Made by a program: the position numbers and the translations under genes. Below, piece by piece: positions 36,331 to 48,338 of a stretch of 64,000 bases of DNA (its first letter is position 1; each line of letters opens with the position of its first letter). Origin of the DNA: Acanthosoma haemorrhoidale (lineage: Eukaryota > Arthropoda > Insecta > Hemiptera > Acanthosomatidae); NCBI GenBank assembly GCA_930367205.1, contig OV884012.1, forward strand, positions 56,317,239 to 56,381,238. Direction: 5' to 3'. The notes under the pieces were generated by a model. It worked only from the letters and a program-made list of their open reading frames with translations, did no database searches and had not been told where the DNA came from.

Positions 36331-36719
36331 CAATAATCCGTAGAAGCCAACGGTAGCTATAAACTATGAATATTAAAAACAAATTGTGCGTATATAAAAT
36401 TTTTAAATTAGCAAGATAAACCGTCATTTTTTGCGACTCATCCCATTATTAAGTTTAAATAGTCTATTCTAATCTAAAATGTTGATAATGCTTTAAAAAG
36501 TAAATAATTACTTTAGTTGAAAAAGCACATCTTAAGGCTTAAATCGACAAAGGCTAAAAAAACGTGTTTTTTTAAAAATATTTTTGTTATTTCGGGTACT
36601 TTAGGCAGAGGTCAAAAAGTTACATTAATTACTTGGCGACGCTTATAACAACAATGAAAATAAATCATTACTACCCGATGACATAAAAAGCAGCTAATTT
36701 TTACCATAAACTGATCACA

Positions 36720-37370
36720 AGCCCGGCTATATCCCTGAGGCTGGAACTGCTCATATATCAGAGCGTCCAACACTGCTGTTTGGAACTCCGCTTTTCCGTT
36801 TTCTCCACACCAGCACCATAACTAGACTCCAGAGCTTCCAGAACATCATCCTGCACACGACACTATGGCATACCGCTTTTCGTGAAATGAAGGCTCCTAA
36901 AATCCACGAAAAGTTCGAGGTCCCCACCATCACCGAAGCCATCAAAAGAAGACACATCAAATTCTTCGACTGCGTGAGACATTGCCAAAACCCCCTATTC
37001 CAATACCTGACACCCCCACCACTACTGGCAAGACAGCAACTCTCTAGATCTCGGAAAGTAGACCAAATGGTGGGCATTACGGCCCTTGGCCAAGCAACAA
37101 CAAGCCTCTGACGGGCACCCATCACTGCTATCCAACTGGATGAGCTTGCACTACATGCCTAGAGAGACTCTAGGCTCAGCCTTCAGTGGACTCTCACCAG
37201 TGCACCGCAACAATCCACCTCTACCGAGGCTTCCCACACTCCTTAATTCCCTCACTCCACCTTCAAACGGGTACTCCTAGTAAAAGGATCCGCTCACCCC
37301 AAATAAATTACTTTATTTTCCCCTTATCCATGATCTTAAAAGTTTGAGAGCTAAGGGGAAAAAAACAAAA
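36720..37370 (+). mobile_element. 3' end of a jockey-like LINE, frameshifted
   Basis: The first frame reads 'SLRLELLIYQSV', matching 'SLRLKLMIYKCV' of the LINE at 50.6 kb. After a one-base shift near 36765 it continues 'TLLFGTPLFRFLHTSTITRL' down to 'IKRRHIKFFDCV' and 'LTPPPLLARQQL', and stops at 37109-37111. Only the extreme C-terminus of ORF2 is left, followed by about 210 bp of 3' UTR and an A-rich tail at 37357-37380. It is a sister lineage of the 48-52 kb LINE rather than the same subfamily. Confidence 0.7.
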
Positions 37371-37424
37371 AAAAAAAAAACATAGACTGATTGACTTTAA
37401 AAGATGCATGAAATAATCACTACT

Positions 37425-37690
37425 TCTTAGGGAAGATTAGGTTAAGATTTAATTTAAGTTTTTATTGTTAGATATAACTTAGTTTTAAGTTTATGATTAA
37501 TAAGGTGAGCCCCATCACTTTTAATAAATTCAGTCCATAAATGTATAATGTACATCATTATATATTTGTAAAACCCAGATCACTATTTTGTATATTAGAA
37601 TTAGTATTAAATGTTGTTAAGCTACAGGAAATACAATTAAGCAATTGTAAATAGGTTCGTTTGTAGAATCTACGCTAAACTTCTCTACGC
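37425..37690 (+). mobile_element. Older LINE 3' UTR fragment, same family as 50.9-52.0 kb
   Basis: Shares with the two copies at 50.95-51.2 and 51.77-52.0 kb the blocks 'ttagttttaag', the stem-loop 'aaggtgagccccatcact', 'gctacaggaaatacaa' and 'ttgtaaatag'. It starts immediately after the A tail of the LINE fragment at 36720-37370, so one insertion probably landed at the edge of the other. Non-coding. Confidence 0.65.
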
Positions 37691-40500
37691 AACTATAAAA
37701 CGGTCGGATATCGTTGCAACGATACTTTTATTGCCTTATTACCGTTTTACAGCGATTATTTGAACATCACGCGGTAATGAGACCACTACCACTCCCTCCG
37801 CAATAGTCAAACAGCGAGGCCACTAAGAGCGTATTTTAAATTGCGGCCATAAAAAAATGCATAATTAACAATAAAAAAAAACGAGAAAACAAACAAAGAT
37901 TAGCAAATAAAAATAAACTTTACTGGCATAATTGAAGTCTGATAAGGCAAGGAAGGTCTAAGACGCCACAATAGAGATGTGGGCTATAACAAGCGGCAAG
38001 AAGGACGGCTGGTGTAAGGAAATTTCCTTGTAATTAGCAGTCGATGGCGAGACTAGAATTCATTGTCGGCCTGCGGATTGTATGTGCTGAATGCATGCAG
38101 CCACGTATTCTCCATAATATGATAAATGATAATCAAAACAAAACGTTAAAAAATGACAAATCAAAAACAATCCATGAATCAATAGCCACGCCACATTTTG
38201 GATTAATTTATATTTCAATAAAACATAATAAAAAACGTAGAAACAAAATAATTCTAACAAGATATACTCAAGGGCACGTGTTCCTGAAAACTAATTAAAC
38301 GAGTGAGACTACTAACTGGTAAGTTATATTTTTGAAACCGTATCGGCATGTATTATTTTACTAAAAATGTAAAATTAAACAAATATCTAAAATGCTAATA
38401 ACTAAAATAACAATTAGATTTTACAGAAAATGTTACTCTAATTGTTTATTTTTAATTTTACATTAATAGACCATTCCTTCATTTAAGCATCTTTAAAAAT
38501 AAAAATAAAACACATTACAAGAAAAAAAACATTTACAATATCAAACTATTACATAATAATAATAATAATAAATAATAGAATTTGGTAACAATCCATTTGT
38601 AATGTTTTTAAAGTTCTTTTACATATGATTATGTGCAAATGAATTTCAGGTCCTGAACATACCTGAAATGTCGACTGATCTAACTGGAAATAATTTAAAG
38701 CCTTTTTAGAAAAATTGAAATTTTTATCAAGTGTAATTTTATATACAGATATAAATTTGTATTAGAATAGGAGTAGTTAACATATTAAAATAATAATATT
38801 ATAAACAAAAATTCCACTTACTCATAATAATATAACTTACAAGCAGGATTAACTAATGAACTATTTTCGTTTTATAAAGTTTATTTTTAAAAAAAAAAAC
38901 GCGAAATGCGTGCAAATTCGCAATCTTAGGGTAGGGCTCTGAATCATATGCGTAGGAGATATGATGCATGGTAAGCACCAGATACAGAAATGACCGTCAT
39001 CATTTTCTATTCATCTCAATAATACTTACGATGATGAATAAATAAAAACATGCCGATGAAGCCTATAATAAATAACAAGACTTTTTTTTTTTTACACGGT
39101 GAATTTATTCTCGCAAATATCATCCATCTATTTAAAGGACTAGTTGAGATATATATCTTGGTGAGTGCACCTAGACAGCTTCGATGAAATAAAATGTAAA
39201 ATTCAATAAACCCTGCAGCACTAATAAACATAAATTACAATATATATGTTATAATAGCTTACGAACATTGAAATATTTTCAGTGAACTCCTGACTTAATA
39301 ATATTAAATAAATCAGTTTTGAGTCGTTCGTATTTCTTTGATTCGACGACAATAAGTACTCAAACATAGGGCAGGAAAGACGAGTTACAAACAGGTTAGT
39401 AACCATTTTCTATCCAGATTGGATAGGTAGAGCATGTTCCCCGGTATGACTTTGTGACCATGAATCAGATATGATTTTGACACAAAATAAACGAACAAAA
39501 TTTATGTTTTGAGATACTAAACTGCTATTTCTAAGGGCTGAAAAACTATGCAACGAATTCCAATTCGTATCATTAGGTTTAAAGTAAAAAATATTTAATG
39601 TGAATTATATTATTATAATTATATTTTTTTTTGAACTGTTATTATAAAATTTCAATTTTAAATAGCTAAACTTTCCTAGGTAATGGAGTTCCTGATTCCA
39701 GTTTACTTTAATTGAAAATACGTGAGAAGAGAGCCTGAGTGGGACAAATGCCCCTTCAACCTCAACTTCACAAACCCACATTGCATGAATGCTTTGCACT
39801 TGGCCGAACCAGAAAAACGAAGGGGTCTCTATGATGTTAGTAACTGAATACTCAACTATACCTACTATACCTGGGAATTCCCTTTTTTTTTTTTTACTAT
39901 TATGGATTATGAGTTTTCTTTCTGTTATCCAGTATATATCTTAAGATATGAACGTATTTAAGAATTTCAGCTACTTATTGACCGAAAAAATTCCTTTAAT
40001 ATGTGACATTCTCCCCAAAGAATAACAAAAATGCACAACTAAGCATATCTAGCTGACAAACAAATATAACATAAATTACTCTGATGTGTTTAGGTAATTA
40101 ATAATATTGGGTCTATGTACATAAGTGGTGACTCGATGAACCAACAGCATAATAATGAAACTAAAAACAACAAATGGATTAGGGTGAATCACATAAGTAA
40201 AATCAAGAATCAATACTGAGGGAAAATGAGTGTAACTGGTTGTTAGGATATCGTAAAAAAAACAATGAATAAAAAAAAAATTTAATCATTGTAATAATAA
40301 TGACAATTTATGAACTGTTACATTGGAATGAGATAAGGAATTGGTTATCTGCATTTAAAAATTGAGATAGTTAGTGAGTGACAAATATTGATGGGAATAG
40401 TTTCAAAGGTTTGCAGCAGGGGTAAATTATTAGTAGTGAACTCTTTAGTAGAAGGATTGAAGGAAGAGGAGGTTATGAAATTCACTAGTGACCTAGAATT
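37691..40500. other. Unassigned AT-rich sequence
   Basis: Only simple AT repeats, for example the ATA run at 38557-38575, and short random frames are seen. A minus-strand open segment at about 39711-39812 lies before a GTAAAC donor-like site but has no other support. Confidence 0.35.
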
Positions 40501-40504
40501 ACAT

Positions 40505-41480
40505 TGTAGCGACTGCTAACTATATATGTAAATTACCCTACACTCTGGTTCATAATTAATGTATTATAATAGAAAATGTCATGTAACTTCATTATGTAAC
40601 TTCTGGTAATAAATCATAGAGAGGTCGGAAGTCGTAGACAGGTAGCCCAGAAAGCCCCACCATAAAACCTAGGCCAGGCACACCTGCCCCTAATAAAATA
40701 GACGGTCAGTCACGTTCCCACGGTCAATAAATCATGCTAGGAACCCTTTTGGGACCCATGGGATAATAGAACAAACCACCTATAGGCGGTCAAAAAAACC
40801 CAAGTGGGTAAGACCTTCAGCCCTGCTAGCAACTATAAAAAACACACTCTTTTACCCCAACGGTCAATAAACTAAAAGGAAGTACCTGTGTATCGTAAAA
40901 CTTACTCCGGGCAATTACCTAGCCTTCCACGAGGGAGGGGGTTATCATATTTATATCAGTAAATTTCACTCTTCAGCCCACTCGGTCTCTCAAGCTTCAT
41001 AGCCGCACAACTCGACACCGGGGGCACTTGGCCCCTGGTAGGCCCCACTCTGTCTCTCAGTCTTCCGAGTAACTCGGCACCGGGGGCACTTGGCCCCTGG
41101 TCGGCCCACTCTTCATTCTTTTCTAGTTTCGACATACCGATAGCCGCTACCACCGTCGCGATACGCCTACTCAGCCTTCCGCTAATCTACTCTCGCTAGG
41201 CCGACCTCTACGCCGGCACTTTGCCTCACAGCCTATAACAGACCTCTGACGACTTGTACTTATTACGCTGCCGATCTCTCGCCCGAACACTGAAAACTGG
41301 TCTTATTCTTTATGAACCTCTGAACCTCATCCTGAACACAGTGTCTTGTCGGGACACATTCCTAATCATATATGGAGTCAGATATTAACGCCTACATGGA
41401 ACATGGTCCATGTTATTAACTACAGCAATCCGACAATTGTTGACCTCCGACAATTGTTCAACCAATATCCCGACAACATT
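40505..41480. other. GC-rich, possibly LTR-derived segment with duplicated hairpin
   Basis: A compositionally distinct kilobase in AT-rich DNA. It contains the motif 'cggtcaataaa' twice (near 40720 and 40860) and a 62-bp tandem duplication. Its units each carry 'ccgggggcacttggcccctg', a hairpin with a 7-bp stem, at 41018 and 41080. Regulatory-looking GC-rich repeats and an end 'cgacaaca' recall a solo LTR, but I could not find matching termini, a target duplication or coding sequence. Identity is open. Confidence 0.35.
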
Positions 41481-41638
41481 TTTCTTTTTTTCTTCAAAAA
41501 GCGATTTTTTTATTTTTACCATTCATTTTCCACTAACCTATGAAGTTTAATTGTTTCTTCTTTTTCTAGATTCCTTTTTAGTTTCGGAAAAAGTCAATAA
41601 TAACAAAACCAAGCCTACGGTATAATAACACTTTTTAA

Positions 41639-42559
41639 CCCTCCTTTATGAACGTAGACACTGGTCACACAAACAAAACGTTGGGTCGCATCTGACCCAC
41701 TAGCTACTTCATAACTATAATCTTTGAGCGAGGGAAACAATAATTCACAAATATAAACATTTATTTTCGTTGTTTAACTTTTAATAAATGAGATAACACA
41801 CCATATATATATATTCAAAACAATAAATTGCTAAGGAACCTAAATCATTAAAAAATCTCAATCTTCTGTATCAGTCAGTCACTTAATAATTATTCTCTTT
41901 ACTAAAAAACCTAAAAAAAAGAGTAAGCAATTCGTCAAAAAAATACTTACTAAAATAAAATAAAAATCTAAAAAAAAGCAATACTAATTTAATGAGGACA
42001 TTGATTTCAACTGTATTTGCCAGTGCAGTGTACATTTGTGGGGTATAGTAATCTCAGACTTCAATGTTGAATCCATTTATTAGTGCGAGTCACGATTTTT
42101 TCAGTACATCTCTCGTGATAATAACACGAACGAAAACAACTTCTATTCATCTTTGATCCCTCGTGCATTCGCGTTGGGTCCGGGAAGATCTGCCTAAATA
42201 TTTGAGGCATACGTTCCTGAATATGGTAACATAAAGGCTTCTCTGTTCAAACTGTCCCCTTTGTCATTATCCACTTCAAAATGTTGAGCATCATATTCAA
42301 CATCGTCAGAGTTACCAACATTACACTGATCAAATCCCAATTAATATTTATCTAAACCACCAGTTGACAGATCAGATTATCTTTCGTTGATTTCGGCATG
42401 CAATTCCTCATCAAACACTTCAAATATTTCATGTATTGAGACGAAGTAAACTTTTAGACACCATGATTGCAGGAAATGGAAATCTGAAACTATGTCCCAA
42501 GTTAAGAACATCATTATAAAATAAGAGTCACATCTGACTCAGGCAAGAAACGCGGGACC
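41639..42559 (-). mobile_element. piggyBac-like element remnant
   Basis: Bounded by TTAA at 41635-41638 and 42560-42563. Near each end lies a short palindrome of the kind seen in insect piggyBac-like elements: 'tgggtcgcatctgaccca' at about 41682-41700 and 'gagtcacatctgactc' at about 42525-42540. A minus-strand reading between them has a degenerate acidic segment, 'EIFEVFDEELHAEINE' then 'DDVEYDAQHFEVDNDKGDSL', resembling the acidic N-terminus of such transposases, with several stops. The outermost bases of the two ends do not match well. Assignment rests on TTAA, the palindromes and the acidic remnant. Confidence 0.5.
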
Positions 42560-42563
42560 TTAA

Positions 42564-43735
42564 ATAGGGGGATCAAACAAAGATGCCGCTTACCACATTA
42601 GCTTTCGGCATGACCGATCGAAAGGACAAGAGCTCTGTCGCCTTGGAGAAGAAAGATATTAGGCGGGTCGGATTCAAACCGAACGGTTATAGAAGAAGAC
42701 TAAGGACTTTTTCGCAATTATAAGTCTCATCAGTCGAGAGAACGTACTGCCTAGTGTTTTTTTTTGTTGATGGAGTACATTTGTAAACAAAATTCATTTA
42801 GGTTGTATGGTTACTTTTACAGAGAGTCAAATTACAACGAGCGCGTGAATCCCCCCCCCCTTTGTTTCTACAACAAAAAACCACTATTTCATATTTTGAC
42901 TGTATAGAAGCATTTAGTTAAGTATAAATAGTTTTCGTTACTGGTATATACTTTGTATTAATGGGTATCCATAAAATATATAACTGTAATAATTTGTTTG
43001 TATAAAAAAAAAGAAACATATTAAACTAAAGTTAACAAAACCTATCGACTAGACTAATTTATTGGGATATACTTGTACATTGGCTGAATATTATTTTGTT
43101 TATAATTATATGCTTTAAGTGCACCCACGACATGGACAAATATGTCTACCTAGACCGAGATTAATGGTTGACACTCATGTGTGCCAATTTCCAGTGAGAC
43201 TTACATTCACACACGTTAACGTTGACGATAAAACCACTGAGTTAGTCTTGAGAGTCATGGTATACATGAGTGTACCACGGACTAGATTTGAGATCGCTAT
43301 GTCTTTCCCACGGACAAATCTATGCAGCACAAGTGTGGGTACACCCAAGTGATACCAAGCATGTGGTTAACAATCTAGTTTTCTATATTATAGTAAAATC
43401 TTAAGAGAATCTACTTTAGGGTCTGTACACTATACTTATACTCTTAATTATCTTTAAATAAAAATACTTCAATTTGACACTATAGGTAGAATTCATTCAT
43501 TTAGTTGTCTACTAGAAGATTAGGATAAGTAAATACCCGTAGAACTTCGGGTAAGGATCGTTTGTTTGTGCGAGATAAACTTAGGAAATGCTGAACGCAT
43601 TGTAGAAAATGTTATATTCATTAGACTATCCGTTAACATGCAGGCTACGTATTTTCAGGCTTATTCTTTAGTAGTGAACGTAAACTTAAAGGTATATAAT
43701 ATTCAAGGTATAATATTATAGGTGAACTCCCTTAC
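42564..43735. other. Unassigned sequence
   Basis: The interval 42590-42700 is GC-richer and contains 'ggtcggattcaaaccgaac', one mismatch from a reversed tRNA B box. No cloverleaf can be formed that I can see. The rest is AT-rich, with a C11 run at 42850-42860 and no recognised feature. Confidence 0.35.
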
Positions 43736-43850
43736 CTTGACTGGTTCGTAGGGCGGCGTCGAGTTGCCGTTGACATGAGGACCGGGCCTGACCGGAGCAG
43801 GGGAAGTTCCTGTCCTCACCACCACGCCACCGCTGTTACCACGTCGCAAA
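43736..43850 (-). CDS. Internal coding exon, 115 bp, host gene
   Basis: On the minus strand a textbook acceptor, 'tatttttttgcag', precedes a 115-bp GC-rich segment that ends at a textbook donor, AAG before GTAAGG. Only one of three frames is open. It starts after one nucleotide and ends in phase 0, and reads 'LRRGNSGGVVVRTGTSPAPV' then 'RPGPHVNGNSTPPYEPVK'. It is Pro/Gly/Ser/Thr-rich and likely disordered. It carries another basic-Ser motif (RRGNS), echoing the RRxS repeats of the exon at 31.1-31.6 kb on the same strand. Using the inner acceptor of that exon, the two would join in phase. Confidence 0.75.
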
Positions 43851-44084
43851 CTGCAAAAAAATATATATATTATTAATTATATAGTAATAATATAATACAA
43901 TACATGCTCCAAGATAATAAAATATCGGCACGTAACAATATACAATCTTAGAAATCACAACTATTCGGGAAAGATATTTCAGTTTTAAGATTTAAGTTTC
44001 ATTATCATTTAATAATGATTGCATAACTTATAAAATTTCGTTATTTAGGAATTATGACGTTTGAAGCTACGATTTTCCATAAAA

Positions 44085-44815
44085 AAGAAGAATTAAAGTA
44101 GTTGAATGTATCGTTCTAAATTAAGATTAAAATAAACTACTTATTTACAAAGTTATACTTAAGCCAATCTGGGCATACGGAATAGAGCTATGGGGGATAG
44201 CAAAAAAGTCGAACATCAAGCGCATCCAATCCTTCCAATCAAAAGTCCTGAGAACAATAGAAAATGCCTCCTATTACGTCAGCAACAAAACCCTTCATAA
44301 TGATCTTAATATACACAACATTCTTGAACTCATCCCTTCCAAATTCATGAAATTCTATAGTAACCTATCCAACCAGCATGATCCCGTAGCACAGTCATTG
44401 CACCGCTCCACTCATCCCTATAATCCTCCTCGGAGACTGAAACGGCAGTGGCCTCGTGACCAACTATAAATGCGCAACAGTGGGAGTCCTGGCAATGGCC
44501 AGTTTCTCCAATCATGTCCTGAGCGTATGTGGCTCTCGCGCTCTTCGTTAGCCTCCACTGGCTCGTATCCGGTGACGTAGCTGGTGGGGGAGCGTGGGGG
44601 ACTTCCCAAGACTCCGCTTCCTCTTTCGCTTGCGAGGGAGGCAACAAACGTGTGGACTTGGGGGGCCCCTGGTCTGTTTGTAAATATTGAATGAATGTGC
44701 GAGCGAATGATGAATTGTAAATATGATATGAATGAAATCACTTATCTCAATTATTTATTGCCTATTAAGTAAAGGCAGATTGTAATTTCATCAGAATAAA
44801 GTTGTTAACAAGTCA
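44085..44815 (+). mobile_element. Jockey-clade LINE 3' end (copy 3, best preserved)
   Basis: After a frameshift near 44130 the frame from 44131 reads 'NKLLIYKVILKPIWAYGIEL' and then 'WGIAKKSNIKRIQSF', and ends at 44467-44469 with 'KRQWPRDQL'. That is the conserved C-terminal tail of jockey-type ORF2. The upstream reverse transcriptase and endonuclease are absent. The 3' UTR of about 340 bp contains one and a half units of the 37-bp repeat that is expanded in copy 1 and ends 'cagaataaag'. It is inactive. It serves as the reference for the minus-strand copy at 25 kb and the plus-strand copy at 0.6 kb. Confidence 0.8.
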
Positions 44816-46183
44816 AAAAATTAAGATTCTTCGTTTGATTGATTGATAAATAACAAGCATGGTTGAGAAAATTTTATAAATACACTAGTGGGAATTATAT
44901 TAATAAACACAATTACCTACTGGCCTAAAAAAGCATATAATTTGTTCCCAAAGAAGTACTGAACAGTACACACATAAGGTTTATACACATACAGTCGTTT
45001 TAAATATTTAATTAGAATAGTACCATTATAATGGCTGAACTAGTTTTCCGAAAAAGTACGAATATCACTATAATTAATTCACGTAATAGAATAGTATAAA
45101 ATATGAGCAGGACATCAACGTTCCAGGATGTAAAGTGTCAGAGATTTAATCGTGAATCGAACCAGCCACCGTTTACCTTCAACGAATTAAAGATTGCATT
45201 GTTAGGGGGCATTAAAGATTTAAATGTCCTTAATACAACTGAAAGCAATCTGCACAATTTAATCTATCAAACTGAACTATTTTAGTGCCAATTATTTACA
45301 GAGTAATATCTCTAGCCACGATTGTACACCAAGGGAACAAAACCAGCCAAAATTAATGTAATAACAAATAATTTTAATTAACTACAAGGATAATGTTTTT
45401 TAATACTAATAACAGCGACCCCAGTGAATTAAGAAAATAAACAAGGGTTTAGTGTTTTTTTTAGTTACAAGAGGACAACTATTAATACAAACCAACCGAA
45501 AAAACGTAAAAAGAAGGGCATTTCCACAGAAGCGAAATTCATAGAATACTTTATATTTCTTAAATTTAATAAGCTGTGAAATTTAGGAAATATTGTCAAG
45601 TAAAAAAAGTTAAATAATGCTATTAATCACATTTATTGATTCTCCGGCCGATTTTGTTTAGCAATCAATTTCAGATACCATCAAATCTAATTTTGATTGT
45701 AATAAACGCATCCTCTGAATGCCAATGAACCAAACCATAAGCGCAATGGCGGGACTCTCCGAGTGACGGTTGCTTTCTAGTTTGATATTGAAGATTAAAA
45801 TCAACCATAATCGTCATTTTGGTTAAGTTATCGGCTGTAATTTTTATAAATGGGCGTAATTTAGCACGTTGGATAGGATGAAAATGTATATAGTAAGCGA
45901 TCCTATAATTAATTTTTAGACAGTTTGTGGTTATTACAAGTTATGTGTGCAATAGCTTTAGAGCGTCTCAAACTAGACCGGATTTAAGATTACAGGGTGA
46001 ACGAAATAACATGGTCCCAGTCCTTAATCTTCATCCAAGATTTTGAAGGTCAAGCAACATTGCTAACAATAATCATTATCATTTATCTTATCCTTTATCG
46101 ACCGTTTAGAACTTCTCTGTTTGCTGAAACTAAACAGTTAAAGTTAATCTGAATTTATTACGAATAATGGAATGTTTGAAGTA
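44816..46183. other. Unassigned AT-rich sequence left of the Tigger island
   Basis: No coding or transposon signal was recognised. The 60-codon frame at 45103-45285 has no features that support it. Confidence 0.35.
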
Positions 46184-46225
46184 TAGTACAACCTCGGTTA
46201 TCCAGGATGATGAAGGGGAGAGTAA
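46184..46225 (+). repeat. Left terminal inverted repeat of the Tigger element
   Basis: 'agtacaacctcggttatcca' directly after TA (46182-46183). It differs from the right TIR at a few positions. The stretch to 46474 is the AT-rich 3' UTR of the transposase, read on the minus strand. Confidence 0.7.
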
Positions 46226-46474
46226 TCTCAGATGATCGAAACACGTGTTTATCGGCTATAACTGATGCAAATAAACAAAAAACACCAATTTTCCAATCAC
46301 AACTATATTCTTATTTTCAAAAAGTACATATGTACGTACCTAAAAAAATTAAATACATAAGCAACATAAGTAAAAAATGTAGTTGGTTATCAGTTTTTCT
46401 TTTATTATTCCCACATTCGATTATAACCTAACTAACCTTATGCTTAAAGCTTTAATTTCTTCATATTTAAAATG

Positions 46475-46796
46475 TCAATATTGAAACTCGGTGATAAGCT
46501 GCTCAACCGCATCTAGTGCATGATCTGTAGTCACTTTTTCTATGTTGAAATAAACCCGCCTCAATGTCCAAAATATCGCTTTGGGAATTGCTAAGCTCGC
46601 TTTGTAAATGAATTTAAACTATTTTGTCACTAGTGAGCTGTTTGTGCCCTTTATCATTCTTGTAACTTTCCATTCACTGACCCATATCGTCTTTGTCTAA
46701 TTTATTGAAGTCAGAAATTGTTTACATTTGTATAAGAGAAGTTTCATTCTCGTTATGTTCATCATCCTCTTGTGGTTTTTTCAGGCCACCAATCTT
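46475..46796 (-). pseudogene. Tigger transposase, C-terminal piece
   Basis: The minus-strand frame ends 'VTTDHALDAVEQLITEFQY' and stop at 46475-46477, matching the C-terminal helix of Tigger-type transposases (pattern: hydroxyl-rich, EALDALE). Upstream the frame contains stops, for example within the 'NDKGHKQLTSDKIV' part. The piece is continuous with 52046-52261 once the LINE pair is removed, because the junction sequence 'tgaagcatgcgt' is present on both sides. Confidence 0.65.
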
Positions 46797-46964
46797 ACGC
46801 ATGCTTCATTACAATTATGATTGATGAAAAGTTAAAAATATTTACTTTTCATCGTCTTATAATTTATTAAAGTTTCGTGAGTTAGTGAACTGCTGACCCT
46901 GAAAACTGCATCGCAGAAGTAGGACGAAGCAGGCCTAGCACCGGCAAAAGAAACAACAGATAAG

Positions 46965-48338
46965 TTGCTGCCAGTACTAAAAACTGCGGAACAACAAACC
47001 CCGTCGCTGGACAGCACGGGCCAGGTAACAACTAATCAATTCTATTCCACAGGGCCACATACCAGTGCAGTTTCACCGGGAAGGGGGTCGGTGCCCCATT
47101 CCGATCACTGCACTGGAATAAACAGACCAGCAGGGCTTACCGAGGGGTACAGTCGTATGCACGGGCATAGGCACGCTACACCGCTGAACATGGAAGTGCA
47201 TACAGCGGTTCGCAAACGCACCCGCCAGGCTTCCCCTACACCAGTGGAATCAGAATCCACCGGATTTGTGCCTGTCCCCAAGAAAAAAGCCGCTAGGGTG
47301 GTGCGGCCGAAACCTACCCAGGGAGTGGTCGTAAGCAATAGGTACGACCTACTTCCCAAACCTAAACCTACATCGGGTCCTAGCACGCAAGACAACCACC
47401 CTGTGAAAAAACCACCACCGGTCGTCATAACTGTGCCAGAGCCACCCTCTACCACCAGAGCGAGGTTGGCGCATATTGGTGTTTCTGCGTACTCTTTTCG
47501 GCCCTTTCATAAGGGGGTCAGGCTGTTTTTCGATAGCGAGACTGATCGACAAAAAACAATATCTGCCCTGAAAAAAGAGAACACTCCACAACACCACACC
47601 TATGCCCCAAGAGGTGGCCAAAGGTTAAAAAAGTTCTTAATTATGGGCATCGATGTAAGTGAGGATATCACAATAATAACAGAAACTTTAAAAACTGCCC
47701 CGGGGGTATTGGATGTCTGGCGCCTCCGAAAGACGGACTCCCATGGCATGAAAACCGAGATCTCACCGATCTTAGTAACGGTGGCGCCGACTACAAAAAT
47801 AGAGGACCTTCGGAAAATTCGAAGTATAAATTATGTCCTTTTTAGGGTAGTACCCTATATACAACAAAAGGGCATGCCACAATGCCACAGGTACCAGGAG
47901 TTTGGTCACACTAAAAACCACTGTGGCCAAAAAGTCGTCTGTGTACGTTGCTCGCAAGAACACGCATCAGCTCAATGTGACAAGGCACAAGAAGCAAAGT
48001 GCTCCAACTGTGGGGGACCTCACGTAGCCTGGTACAGAGCGTGCCCCTACCGTGTAAAGCTACAAGACGCCGCGGACCAGAAGAAGAAGCAGAAGCAGAC
48101 GGGGAAAGCGCCGCCAGTCCACCAACGCCAGCAGCCTACTAGGAGCAGTAACCAACAGCCGCCCACCACCACACCGAACTTCACAGCAGGAGCGACGTAC
48201 GCAGAAGTCGCCTCTGCAACGTCATCAAGACGTGACACCCCTGGCCTTCCGCCCTGGTTCTCGATTCTTGAGACCATGATCAGGGAATTTATGTCCGGAC
48301 TACAGACCGTATTTGCTCAATTGGCACGCCATGGGTAA
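46965..48338 (+). CDS. LINE ORF1, Gag-like RNA-binding protein
   Basis: The frame is open from just after TAG (46920-46922) to the stop at 48336-48338. There is no ATG before 47157, so the true start may be 47157, or the 5' end may be altered. Residues about 1-165 (counted from 46965) are disordered and Pro/Thr/Lys-rich. A jockey-type ORF1 fold follows, 'LKKFLIMGIDVSEDITIITE' and on. Three cysteine knuckles come next: 'CHRYQEFGHTKNHC', 'CVRCSQEHASAQC' and 'CSNCGGPHVAWYRAC'. The first has Tyr where the family has Cys (CxRCQxFGHT), likely a damaging substitution. It would act as a nucleic-acid chaperone in the retrotransposition RNP. Confidence 0.85.
   Translation: MLPVLKTAEQQTPSLDSTGQVTTNQFYSTGPHTSAVSPGRGSVPHSDHCTGINRPAGLTEGYSRMHGHRHATPLNMEVHTAVRKRTRQASPTPVESESTGFVPVPKKKAARVVRPKPTQGVVVSNRYDLLPKPKPTSGPSTQDNHPVKKPPPVVITVPEPPSTTRARLAHIGVSAYSFRPFHKGVRLFFDSETDRQKTISALKKENTPQHHTYAPRGGQRLKKFLIMGIDVSEDITIITETLKTAPGVLDVWRLRKTDSHGMKTEISPILVTVAPTTKIEDLRKIRSINYVLFRVVPYIQQKGMPQCHRYQEFGHTKNHCGQKVVCVRCSQEHASAQCDKAQEAKCSNCGGPHVAWYRACPYRVKLQDAADQKKKQKQTGKAPPVHQRQQPTRSSNQQPPTTTPNFTAGATYAEVASATSSRRDTPGLPPWFSILETMIREFMSGLQTVFAQLARHG

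Noticed and set aside
39711..39812. Minus-strand open segment before a GTAAAC donor
   Set aside because: Weak acceptor, phase does not fit neighbouring candidate exons, and no recognisable protein.
42650..42700. Reversed B-box-like 'ggattcaaacc' suggesting a tRNA
   Set aside because: One mismatch to the consensus, and no matching A box or acceptor stem.
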